Positions 1 to 7,591 of a stretch of 64,000 bases of DNA are shown here, piece after piece. Below the pieces are notes generated by a model, which saw only the letters and a list, made by a program, of their open reading frames with translations, did not search any database and had not been told where the DNA came from. Made by a program: the position numbers and the translations under genes. Origin of the DNA: Ornithinimicrobium cavernae (lineage in GTDB: Bacteria > Actinomycetota > Actinomycetes > Actinomycetales > Dermatophilaceae); the NCBI RefSeq assembly GCF_003121625.1, contig NZ_QDDJ01000021.1, positions 1 to 64,000 of the forward strand. The letters run 5' to 3'. How positions within the stretch are numbered: position 1 is the first letter of the stretch; the number at the start of each line of letters is the position of its first letter.

Positions 1-312
1 CTCGCCGCCGCCGATGACGACCCCTGGGACACCGAGCAACAGTTCACCAGCTGGGACCAGATCACCCTCACCCACACCCCCCAGAACGGGCGCCGCACCT
101 ACCACCCCGACCCCCACACCACCCGCGCCGAACACGACCGCCACCACGCGTCCAGCACGACCGACGACACCGACAGCACCGACAGCGTGTCCAGCGGCCC
201 GGACAACCACGACAGCGACAGCAACGGCACCGGCGGCCCGACCGCCACACCCAACAGCGACCTCCCGACCACCCCCTGGACACAAGACCCCGACGCCCCA
301 CCACCGTTCTAA
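1..312 (+). CDS. 3' end of an unrecognised gene (partial)
   Basis: The frame is open from base 1 to a TAA at 310-312, giving 103 C-terminal residues of a protein that begins outside the window. The segment contains WDTEQQFTSWDQITLTHTP, then RTYHPDPH, then a low-complexity Asp/Ser/Thr/Pro/His tail that ends in DPDAPPPF. Proline-rich endings of this kind occur on actinobacterial DUF222/HNH (13E12-type) endonucleases, but no HNH motif is in view, so that identity is only a guess. The neighbouring ABC operon converges on it. Confidence 0.5.
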   Translation, partial: LAAADDDPWDTEQQFTSWDQITLTHTPQNGRRTYHPDPHTTRAEHDRHHASSTTDDTDSTDSVSSGPDNHDSDSNGTGGPTATPNSDLPTTPWTQDPDAPPPF

Positions 313-319
313 GGAAGTA

Positions 320-333
320 GCCCTAAGCAGGGC
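320..333. terminator. small hairpin between convergent genes
   Basis: GCCCT (320-324) and AGGGC (329-333) pair around an AAGC loop between the end of the partial gene and the end of livF. The stem is only 5 bp and has no U-tract, so a terminator role is weakly supported. Confidence 0.3.
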
Positions 334-405
334 GTTGCACACTCGTCCCGGGAGACGTTCAGTGCCTCCGTCGAGGAGAGCTCGGGGCAACGGGCGTCCT
401 TCTTG

Positions 406-1263
406 CTAGACCCCCAGGTAGGCCTGGACCACACGGTCATCAGCCAGCAGTTCGGCGGCCGGCCCCTGATGAGCGATCTCGCCGCTAGACAGCACATAGC
501 CATGATCTGCCGCCTGGAGGGCGCGGCGAGCATTCTGCTCGATGAGGACAACTGTGGTCCCGGAGGCGCGGATCTCCTGGATGACCCGGAAGACCTCGTC
601 GACGATCTTCGGCGCGAGACCCATCGATGGCTCATCGAGCAGGATCAGTCGGGGGCGCGCGACCAGTGCCCGGCCGATAGCCAGCATCTGCTGCTCTCCC
701 CCAGACAGCGCTCCCGCGGGCAGGTCCCGGCGTTCCGCGAGGACCGGGAACCGGTCATACACCTCCGCGATCGCCGCCGTGTCGCCCGAGTGCCAGGTGC
801 CGAGCTGCAGGTTCTCGTGGATCGTCAGTGTTCCCAGCACCTGTCGTCCCTCGGGGACCTGGACCAATCCTTGGCCGACCAGCTTGTGAGCAGGCACGCG
901 GGTGATGTCGCGGCCCTCGAAGAGGATCGTGCCGGACCTGGGCCGCACAATGCCGGAGACCGCGTTGATGATGGAGGACTTCCCCGCGCCGTTCGCTCCG
1001 ACCAGAGTGATGAGCGCCCCGGCACCCGCCTCGAACGAGACGCCACGGACGGCTTCGACGCGCCCATACGTCACCACAAGGTCCCGGACCACGAGGATCG
1101 CCTCAGACCCGTCAGCCGCAGAGCGGCTGTCATCAGTCGGAGTGGCTGCAGACGGGTGGGACGTGGACTTGGTCCCGGCAGCGTCCCGCTCAGGCATGGG
1201 CGACTCGGTCCCGGCAGCGCCCCGCTCAGGCATCGGCGACTCGGTCTCGGCGGGCTCGCTCAC
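406..1263 (-). CDS. livF: Branched-chain amino acid ABC transporter ATP-binding protein (LivF-like)
   Basis: Cytoplasmic ATPase subunit of a HAAT-family importer. The 285 residues carry Walker A GANGAGKSS near 89-97, the signature LSGGEQQ near 186-192, Walker B LILLDEP near 206-212 and an H-loop region near 235. The family normally has about 235 residues. The extra 50 or so are an N-terminal low-complexity extension (ESPMPERGAAGT and ESPMPERDAAGT) encoded by a 36-bp tandem repeat. A start further inside, nearer ILVVRDLVVTYG, is therefore possible. The listed start overlaps the stop of the upstream livM-livG fusion by 4 bases (ATGA), which suggests translational coupling. The substrate cannot be read from the sequence; branched-chain amino acids, amides and urea are all used by this family. 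Confidence 0.9.
   Translation of the reverse strand: MSEPAETESPMPERGAAGTESPMPERDAAGTKSTSHPSAATPTDDSRSAADGSEAILVVRDLVVTYGRVEAVRGVSFEAGAGALITLVGANGAGKSSIINAVSGIVRPRSGTILFEGRDITRVPAHKLVGQGLVQVPEGRQVLGTLTIHENLQLGTWHSGDTAAIAEVYDRFPVLAERRDLPAGALSGGEQQMLAIGRALVARPRLILLDEPSMGLAPKIVDEVFRVIQEIRASGTTVVLIEQNARRALQAADHGYVLSSGEIAHQGPAAELLADDRVVQAYLGV
1171..1250 (-). repeat. 36-bp tandem repeat inside the livF 5' end
   Basis: Two full copies (1171-1206 and 1207-1242) plus the start of a third begin with GGTCCCGGCAGCG. A multiple of three, the unit stays in frame and encodes 12 residues of the ESPMPER(G/D)AAGT type at the LivF N-terminus. Confidence 0.85.
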
Positions 1264-2954
1264 GATGCGTCCTCCGGCTCGGCGCTGCCGAGGTAGGCCT
1301 CGACGACAGCGGGGTTGTTGGCGATCTCATCAGGCGTACCGGTCGCAATGACCTCGCCGAAGTTGAGCACGACAATGCGGCTACAGGTCTTCATCACCAT
1401 GCCGACGTTGTGCTCGATGAGAAGGATGGTGAGGCCGTCCTGGGCGAGCGACCCGATCAGCGCGGAGAGAGCGTCCGCCTCCACGTGGTTCATACCCGCG
1501 GCGGGCTCGTCCAGGATCAGCAGTGACGGGTCGGACGCGAGGGCGCGTGCGATCTCCAGCCGTCGCTGGTCGCCGTAGGAGAGAGCAGACGCAGCAGTGC
1601 TCTCCTTCCCGGCCAGCCCCACGCGCTCAAGACAGCGAGCGGCGTGCAGCACCAGTCGACGCTCGTCGCGGCGGGCCGACGGCAGCCACAGCAATCGCCG
1701 CAGGAAGGTTGGCTTGCCGACAAGGTGGCCACCGACCATGACGTTCTCCAGGGCGGAGAGGCGGGCGAAGAGCTTGGAGTGCTGGAACGTCCGGCTCACA
1801 CCCGCGGCCGCGACCTTGTGGACCGCTGCCTTTCCCGGTCGCAGGCCGAGCACCTCGGCGGTCCCGGAGGTGGGCTTGCTCAGGCCACTGATCATGTTGA
1901 CCAGCGTGGTCTTGCCGGCACCGTTGGGCCCGATCAGACCGATCACCTCACCGCCGGTGATGTGGAGGTCGATGTCCTTGTTGGCATGGACACCGCCGTA
2001 GTCCTTGCCGAGGCCGACCAGGTCGACCACCGTCTCGCCCTGCGCGGGATGGATCCGTTGCGCGAGTCCACCGAGCGCCCCCTCGGGATCCGCGTCGATC
2101 GCAGTGCCGGACACCAGTCGCAGCGTCCGTCGCGGCAAGAGGCTCGCCAGGCCACCGGGCAGGAACAGGATGACGAGCAGCATCAGCAGGCCCGCAAGGA
2201 AGGGGCGGATCCATCCGGCCTCGATGCCGATGGCCCGTTGGACCTCGGGGATCATCTCGAGGAAGACGCTGCCCAACAACGGGCCGAAGAAAGTCGTCGA
2301 ACCTCCGACCACGGCCGTGACCAGGCCGTCGATCGCCTTGGTGAAACCGAAGTCCTCTGGTGCGAGCAGGCGGACGTAGTAGGCCCACAGGACACCGTAG
2401 AGGCCAGCGATCGCGCCGGCGGAGACGAAGGCCGACAGCCGGTGCCCACCGACGTCGATCCCCATGGCTCGGGCGGCGAGCTCGTCCTCGCGGATCGCCT
2501 CCAGGGCCCGACCGTAGCGGGAAGGTGCCTGACGCCAGAACCAGTAGGCCACCAGTGCGAGGATCACCCACGCCATCCACGGCTCGACCACCTTGGGCAC
2601 CGACATGCCCTGGGCGCCGCCGGTCCACCCCATGTTGATGATCAGGATGCGGACCGCCTCGGCGAATGCGAGCGTCGCTATCGCCAGGAAGACGCCGCGC
2701 AGGCGCATCGTCGGCAGACCGAGGATCACCGCCGTCAGCGCGCCTACGCTCATCCCGATGACGATCGCGATCAGCAGGGCCGGCAGGTCACCGACGTCCT
2801 TGGGTGAGGGTGCCAGCGTTGCCGCGGTGAAGGCCGCCAGGGAGGCGAAGCCCGCCTGACCGAGGCTCAGCTGTCCGGCCACCAGGACGGCGTAGAAGGA
2901 GTAGGCGAAGATCGCGCCGAGGGCGATGAAGACGAAGGTGGACTCAGTGAACAC
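1260..2954 (-). CDS. livM-livG: Fused ABC permease/ATPase (LivM-LivG)
   Basis: One polypeptide of 564 residues joins two subunits that are usually separate. Residues 1-275 are a multi-pass LivM permease with the conserved AMGIDVGGHRLSAFVSAGAIAGL-type segment near 163-185. Residues 305-564 are a LivG ATPase with Walker A GPNGAGKTT near 342-350, signature LSYGDQRRLE near 458 and Walker B LLILDEP near 478. The start is GTG at 2954, abutting the livH TGA with no spacer. The stop overlaps livF by 4 bases. With livH, livF and livJ it forms a complete importer. Fusions of this kind are known in the family. Confidence 0.93.
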   Translation of the reverse strand: MFTESTFVFIALGAIFAYSFYAVLVAGQLSLGQAGFASLAAFTAATLAPSPKDVGDLPALLIAIVIGMSVGALTAVILGLPTMRLRGVFLAIATLAFAEAVRILIINMGWTGGAQGMSVPKVVEPWMAWVILALVAYWFWRQAPSRYGRALEAIREDELAARAMGIDVGGHRLSAFVSAGAIAGLYGVLWAYYVRLLAPEDFGFTKAIDGLVTAVVGGSTTFFGPLLGSVFLEMIPEVQRAIGIEAGWIRPFLAGLLMLLVILFLPGGLASLLPRRTLRLVSGTAIDADPEGALGGLAQRIHPAQGETVVDLVGLGKDYGGVHANKDIDLHITGGEVIGLIGPNGAGKTTLVNMISGLSKPTSGTAEVLGLRPGKAAVHKVAAAGVSRTFQHSKLFARLSALENVMVGGHLVGKPTFLRRLLWLPSARRDERRLVLHAARCLERVGLAGKESTAASALSYGDQRRLEIARALASDPSLLILDEPAAGMNHVEADALSALIGSLAQDGLTILLIEHNVGMVMKTCSRIVVLNFGEVIATGTPDEIANNPAVVEAYLGSAEPEDAS

Positions 2955-3830
2955 TCAGACCTCCCGCACCTTCCGTGCTCCGAAGAGTCCCTGCGGGCGG
3001 ACCAGCAGGATCAGGAAGAGGAGACCGAAGGCCACCAGGTCACGCCAGCTCGACGAGAGGTACTGCACCGCGAACACCTCCGCCAGGCCCAGCAGCAGAC
3101 CGCCGACCAGCGCGCCGGGGAGCGACCCCATGCCGCCGACGATGATGACCGCAAGTCCCTTCAGCTCGATCGCGCTGCCCATACCGAGCTGGGCACTGTT
3201 GACGTTCATCGCGAAGAGCGCACCGGCCACGGCACCGAGGGCAGAGGAGATCGCGAAGGTCGTCATGGTGACCCGGTCCACGTTGATGCCCAGGACCCGT
3301 GCCGCCGTCGGGTTCTCGGCGATGGCACGCATGCCACGGCCGAGCCTGGATCGGGCCACGAGCAGGGCCAGCGCGACCATCAGCACCACCGAGATCACAA
3401 GGATCGCCACCTGCAACAAGGTGACCTGCGCACCGAAGATAGTGAACGTGGTGCTCGGGAACGAGTCGGCCGGGAACCGACGTGTGTTGGGCCCGTAGCG
3501 CCACTGGAGCAGCGCGATGAACATGCCGGCCAGCGCGATCGAGGAGATCAACCCCGCGAAGTGGGCGTCGGGTCTGTTCTTCAGGGGCCGGAACGCGACC
3601 CGTTCGATGATGATGCCTAACAGTCCGCCGACCACGAAGACGATCGGCAGGGTGAGCCAGATCGACAGCCCCGCGACCTCGACCAGCTCGATCCCGACGA
3701 AGGCGGACACGGCGAACACCGCGGGGTGCGCCAGGTTCAGCCGGTCCAGCACGCCGAAGACCAGCGTGAAGCCGATCGCGAACAGCGCGTAGATGGACCC
3801 GATGAACAGTCCGTTGAGCAGTTGCTGCAT
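2955..3830 (-). CDS. livH: Branched-chain amino acid ABC transporter permease (LivH-like)
   Basis: Inner-membrane permease of 291 residues, the usual length for LivH, with about eight hydrophobic segments. It begins MQQLLNGLFIGSIYALFAIG, the typical LivH start, and ends with the DLVAFGLLFLILLVRPQGLFG segment found at the C-terminus of this family. It pairs with the LivM half of the downstream fusion to form the channel. The TGA directly abuts the GTG of the fusion gene. A gap of about 44 bases separates it from livJ upstream, so the operon order is livJ-livH-livMG-livF. Confidence 0.94.
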   Translation of the reverse strand: MQQLLNGLFIGSIYALFAIGFTLVFGVLDRLNLAHPAVFAVSAFVGIELVEVAGLSIWLTLPIVFVVGGLLGIIIERVAFRPLKNRPDAHFAGLISSIALAGMFIALLQWRYGPNTRRFPADSFPSTTFTIFGAQVTLLQVAILVISVVLMVALALLVARSRLGRGMRAIAENPTAARVLGINVDRVTMTTFAISSALGAVAGALFAMNVNSAQLGMGSAIELKGLAVIIVGGMGSLPGALVGGLLLGLAEVFAVQYLSSSWRDLVAFGLLFLILLVRPQGLFGARKVREV

Positions 3831-3874
3831 GGGTGTCCGCCTCCGTCAGGGGTCAGGGGTAGGGAGCGGGTGGA

Positions 3875-5044
3875 TCAGTTCAGGACGGTGAACTTGCCGT
3901 CCTTGACGACCTGGACGACAGCCGGGTGCTCGGCGTCGCGGTTCTCGTTGATGCTGATGGTGCCGAGCACGGACGGCACCTCCGAGATGTTGCCGAGACC
4001 GGCCTTGATCGCGTCACGCTCTGCGGAGCACTGCTCGCGCACCGCGTGGTCGATCAGCATCATGCCGGTGTAGGCCTGCGCGGCGAACTGGTCGGGCTGC
4101 GAGCCGAACTCGGTCTCGTAGGCCTCCAGGAAGGCGGCGTTCTCCGGGTTGTCGGAGGCGGAGTTCCAGGCTGCACCCACGACGACACCCTCGGAGGCCT
4201 CGCCGGCGTCGGTCATCAGCTGGGGGTTGTTGAACCCGTTGCCACCGATGATGGGCACCTCGATGCCGAGCTCGCGGGCCTGGGTGACCAGCGGGATGGC
4301 CGCCTCGATGAGGCCGGAGACGAAGATGGCGTCCGGCTCGGCGTTCTTGGCCTCGGTGAGCAGGGCACGGAAGTCCGTGTCCGCCTTGGAGAAGGTGAGC
4401 GTCTCCAGGACGGTGACGCCCTCCTCCTCGAGGGACGAGGCCATGACCTCGTAGCCGGACTCCGTGAACGCGTCGTCGTTGGAGTACATGACGATGACGT
4501 TCTCGAGACCATAGGTCTCGACGGACGTAGCCACGGTCTGCGGGATGACCTGACCCTCGGTGAGGGAGTCGCGGAAGATGTAGTCACCCTGCTCGGTGAT
4601 GCCGGCCGCGGTGTTGGAGATGGCGAGCACAGGAACGCCCTCATCCTGGGCGATCGGCTGTGCCTGGAAGGCCGTGTTGGACAGAGTGGGGCCGATGATG
4701 ACGCTGGTGCCATCGCCCGCGAAGGTCTCGAAGAGGGAGATTCCCTGCTTGGGGTCGGTCTGGTCGTCCTCGACGGTCAGGGCGTAGGTGACGCCCTCCT
4801 TCTCGTTGAGATGCTCCGCGGCAAGCTTGAGCCCGTTCTGCTGGGACTCCCCGTAGGAGGCAGCGGCACCGGTGAGCGAGAGGGCAGCGCCGACCGGCAC
4901 CTCGGCCTCGATGACGCAGTCGTCTCCCGTGCCCTCGCCCACGAGGGCGGCATCGGAACCGCCACCATCATCGGAGCCACAGGCGGTCAGGGCCAGTGCG
5001 AGGGCCCCGGCCGCGGCGGTGAGTGTGAACAGATTGGTGCGCAT
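3875..5044 (-). CDS. livJ: ABC transporter substrate-binding lipoprotein (LivJ-like)
   Basis: Extracytoplasmic type I periplasmic-binding-fold receptor of 389 residues. The N-terminus is a lipoprotein signal peptide with lipobox LTAC (Cys about residue 22), followed by a Gly/Ser/Asp linker, so it is probably tethered to the membrane. The body has the Leu/Ile/Val-binding features GAALSLTGAAASYGES and TVEDDQTDPKQG. GGAGGAAGTACCA precedes the ATG and gives a strong ribosome-binding site. As first gene of the import operon it delivers the ligand to LivH/LivM. Ligand specificity is not evident. Confidence 0.92.
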   Translation of the reverse strand: MRTNLFTLTAAAGALALALTACGSDDGGGSDAALVGEGTGDDCVIEAEVPVGAALSLTGAAASYGESQQNGLKLAAEHLNEKEGVTYALTVEDDQTDPKQGISLFETFAGDGTSVIIGPTLSNTAFQAQPIAQDEGVPVLAISNTAAGITEQGDYIFRDSLTEGQVIPQTVATSVETYGLENVIVMYSNDDAFTESGYEVMASSLEEEGVTVLETLTFSKADTDFRALLTEAKNAEPDAIFVSGLIEAAIPLVTQARELGIEVPIIGGNGFNNPQLMTDAGEASEGVVVGAAWNSASDNPENAAFLEAYETEFGSQPDQFAAQAYTGMMLIDHAVREQCSAERDAIKAGLGNISEVPSVLGTISINENRDAEHPAVVQVVKDGKFTVLN

Positions 5045-5115
5045 TGGTACTTCCTCCAGGGGTTAGGCGTCGGTGGGTGGTCTGTCGTGGACGTGGTGAG
5101 ACGTCAGAGGCACGG

Positions 5116-6366
5116 TCAGGCGTAGTGGGCGGGAGCAGGCGGGCCGGCGGGGTGGAGCACGGCACGGTCGGGCGTGAGCTGGTCCAGCGAGGTGACGCCG
5201 AGCAGGCGCATGGTCCGCTGGAACTGCGTCGTGAGTATGTCGAGGGCCCGGGCGACGCCTGCCTCACCGCCGGCCATCAGACCGTAGAGGTAGGCGCGGC
5301 CCACCATGACGGCGTCGGCACCGTTGGCGACGGCCGCGACGATGTCGCCGCCGTGCATCACCCCGGTGTCGAGCAGAACAGGGACGCGGCCACCCACGGC
5401 GGCTGCGATCCCTGGAAGCACCTCGAGCGGCGTCACCGAACGGTCCAGCTGACGGCCGCCGTGGTTGGACACGATCAGCCCGTCGACCCCCAGGTCCACG
5501 AACTCCTTGGCGTCCTCGACGTTCTGGATGCCCTTGAGCACGATGGCCCCGGGCCAGTTGTCCCTGAGCCACACCAGGTCGCGGGTGTTCAGGGTCGGGT
5601 CGAACATCCGGTTGATGAGCTGCTCGACCGTGCCACCCGTGCCCCGCAGGGAGGCGAACTCCAACGGCGCCGTGGTCAGCAGGTTCGCCCACCAGCGTGG
5701 GTGAAGAGCCATGTCCGTCAGCGTCCGTGGAGTGAGCTGCGGCGGGATCGTCATGCCATTGCGCACGTCGCGCAGCCGCTCGCCGCCCACGCAGGTGTCG
5801 ACGGTCAGGACCAGGGTCGAGTAGCCCGCGTCCCGGGCCCGCCCCATGAGCGCCAGAGAGGCTTCCCGGTCCTGCCAGAGGTAGAGCTGGAACCAGCGCT
5901 GCACGTCGGGGACGTCTGTCGCCAGGTCCTCGACCGAGACCGTGCCCATCGTGGACAGCGTGTAAGGGATCCCAGCTGCGGCCGCCGCGCGCCCCACGGC
6001 TCGCTCCCCCTCGTGCTGCATCATCCGCGTGAAGCCGGTGGGCGCCAGGATGAGCGGGATCGGACTGGTCACGTCCAGGATGCTCACGGCGGTCTGGATC
6101 TGCGACACGTCGCGCAACACGCGCGGCCGGAACTCCACCCGCCCGAACGCCTCCCGGGCGCGGGTCAGGCTGACCTCGCTCTCCGCGGCACCATCGACAT
6201 AGTCAAAGGCCGAGTTGGGCGTCCGGCGGCGGGCGAGGTGTCGGAGGTCCTCGATCGTGTTGGCTCGCTCCAGGGCGCGTCGGGTGCGCTGCAGGGTGGG
6301 TCGCTCCACCCTGACCAGTGGTCGGAGCTCCTCGATCCTGGGGAGTCGCCGCTGAACCCGTGCCAT
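5116..6366 (-). CDS. lldD: FMN-dependent L-lactate dehydrogenase / alpha-hydroxy acid oxidase (LldD2-like)
   Basis: Oxidises L-lactate (or a related alpha-hydroxy acid) with FMN, probably feeding electrons to quinones at the membrane. Seen: FDYVDGAAESE, the PTGFTRMMQHEGE active-site segment, GIQNVEDAKEF, and SNHGGRQLDR with the catalytic His and Arg, then VDTGV-like DTGVMHGGDIV and GRAYLYGLMAGG. The length (416 residues) and the start fit actinobacterial LldD2. ATG at 6366 was chosen over GTG at 6381 because AGGA lies 7 bases upstream and because the start MARVQRRLPR resembles LldD2 N-termini. A perfect inverted repeat lies just upstream (6393-6408). The gene is upstream of livJ on the same strand, but a 71-base gap suggests separate transcription. 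Confidence 0.9.
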   Translation of the reverse strand: MARVQRRLPRIEELRPLVRVERPTLQRTRRALERANTIEDLRHLARRRTPNSAFDYVDGAAESEVSLTRAREAFGRVEFRPRVLRDVSQIQTAVSILDVTSPIPLILAPTGFTRMMQHEGERAVGRAAAAAGIPYTLSTMGTVSVEDLATDVPDVQRWFQLYLWQDREASLALMGRARDAGYSTLVLTVDTCVGGERLRDVRNGMTIPPQLTPRTLTDMALHPRWWANLLTTAPLEFASLRGTGGTVEQLINRMFDPTLNTRDLVWLRDNWPGAIVLKGIQNVEDAKEFVDLGVDGLIVSNHGGRQLDRSVTPLEVLPGIAAAVGGRVPVLLDTGVMHGGDIVAAVANGADAVMVGRAYLYGLMAGGEAGVARALDILTTQFQRTMRLLGVTSLDQLTPDRAVLHPAGPPAPAHYA

Positions 6367-6392
6367 CTGGGCGTCCTGCACTTCCTTTTTGC

Positions 6393-6408
6393 CTGCATAT
6401 CCATGCAG
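6393..6408. promoter_or_regulatory. Inverted repeat upstream of lldD
   Basis: CTGCAT-ATCC-ATGCAG is a perfect 6+6 inverted repeat about 26 bases upstream of the preferred lldD ATG. Its AT content is higher than its surroundings. It is a plausible operator, but no adjacent regulator gene supports it. Confidence 0.4.
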
Positions 6409-6498
6409 AAACGTGAATAGTTCCTCGGGGATCTTAGCCCTCGGCCTTACCAGAACCTTGCCAACCCGGCGCTCTGTGGCCGGATCGTGACCCGGGAC

Positions 6499-7341
6499 TC
6501 AGAGCAGCACGGTCGCAAAGGTGCCGGTCTGGACGAACCCGACGTGGCGGTAGGTGGCGAGCGCGGGGGCGTTGTAGTCGTTGACATAGAGCGTCACGGT
6601 GGGCGCCACGTGCCGGAGCACATGGTCAACCACAGCGGCCATCGCCGGCACAGCGACACCGCGCCCCCGCCACCGGGGATGCACCCACACCCCCTGGATC
6701 TGGGCGACGTCCAGCGCGACACTGCCGATGTCCGCCTTGAAGATCACCTGGCCGTCCTCGATCCGGACCAGCGACCTGCCGTCCCGGACCAGTGCCCCGA
6801 CGGACAGGCGGTAGGCCCGGTCCGAGCCGCGGTAGGGCGGGTAGCCGATCTCCTCGGTGAACATCGCAGCGGCCGCGGGGACCACCAGGTCGACCTCCTC
6901 GATGGTGGCGGGCCGCACCGCGTGATCCAGCGGGACGCCGACCAGAGCAGGAGGCGTGGTGGTCGTCAGGACGGGCTGGTTGTGGCGCACCTCTCGCGCG
7001 GGGCCCCACTGGGGGGCGAGCCTCTCCCAGAGCGGCAGCACCTGGTCGACCGGACCGAACAGCGAGGAGGCCCAGGCCCGTCGCTTGACGACCTTGGCCG
7101 CAAGGGGCTCGACCATGTCCTCGTCCACCTCGACGGGCACCACGTTCGCGGACGTCCAGCACAGCCCCGCCCGGCCGTCGCGCTCGTAGCCGAGCACTGA
7201 GTTGCGGCCACCGCCGAGGCCGCCCTCCAGGATCCGGGCGGCGACGAAGACGTTCGTCACGGGGTCACGACCGCAGATCTCCAGGGCACGGGTCGCGTCC
7301 GACAACCCCAGCCCACGCACCGGGGCCGGCATGCGCAGCAT
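6499..7341 (-). CDS. GNAT N-acetyltransferase with DUF4081-type N-terminal half (Rv2867c-like)
   Basis: Two-part protein of about 280 residues. The N-terminal half (LGLSDATRALEICGRDPVTN, then a region around VLGYERDGRAGLCW) resembles the DUF4081 module. The C-terminal half is a GNAT fold with the acetyl-CoA loop IQGVWVHPRWRGRGVAVPAM and the ending YVNDYNAPALATYRHVGFVQ. The acceptor substrate is unknown. In Mycobacterium a similar gene sits next to ispG; here it is displaced by the glp genes. The start was set at 7341 because TACCCT lies exactly 6 bases upstream on the coding strand, the leaderless pattern seen elsewhere in the window; 7332 is an alternative. The longer open frame upstream is unlikely to be coding. 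Confidence 0.8.
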   Translation of the reverse strand: MLRMPAPVRGLGLSDATRALEICGRDPVTNVFVAARILEGGLGGGRNSVLGYERDGRAGLCWTSANVVPVEVDEDMVEPLAAKVVKRRAWASSLFGPVDQVLPLWERLAPQWGPAREVRHNQPVLTTTTPPALVGVPLDHAVRPATIEEVDLVVPAAAAMFTEEIGYPPYRGSDRAYRLSVGALVRDGRSLVRIEDGQVIFKADIGSVALDVAQIQGVWVHPRWRGRGVAVPAMAAVVDHVLRHVAPTVTLYVNDYNAPALATYRHVGFVQTGTFATVLL

Positions 7342-7347
7342 CCTCAC

Positions 7348-7353
7348 AGGGTA
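7348..7353 (-). promoter_or_regulatory. -10-like hexamer of a leaderless GNAT gene
   Basis: TACCCT on the minus strand ends 6 bases before the ATG at 7341. This matches the TANNNT-N6-ATG arrangement of actinobacterial leaderless transcripts. Confidence 0.45.
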
Positions 7354-7411
7354 CCGACTCACGGACCGGAGAGCCGCAGGTGGAGTGTCGGTGGTAGCGC
7401 GCCGGGGACGG

Positions 7412-7498
7412 GACGACCACCGACGGAGCCGTCCGTGGTCACCACCGGAGGCAGGACGACCACCGGCGGAGCCGTCCGTGGTCACGCACCGGAGGCAG
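7412..7498. repeat. 43-bp direct repeat with internal palindromes upstream of glpD
   Basis: Two tandem copies (7412-7454 and 7455-7498) begin GACGACCACCG. Each contains an arm GACCACCG(A/G)CGG and an opposing CCGTCCGTGGTC separated by AG, an inverted repeat with one mismatch in copy 1 and two in copy 2. The array lies in the divergent region between the GNAT gene and glpD. A regulator-binding site or mRNA hairpin for the glycerol operon is possible. Confidence 0.7.
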
Positions 7499-7591
7499 GG
7501 CGACCCGACAAGGAGCAGTTCGCGGTTGCGCAGTGGGGTCGGGGAGGGCGAGGATCGGTGCAGACGGTCACCGCAACGCAGGGAGAAGCCA

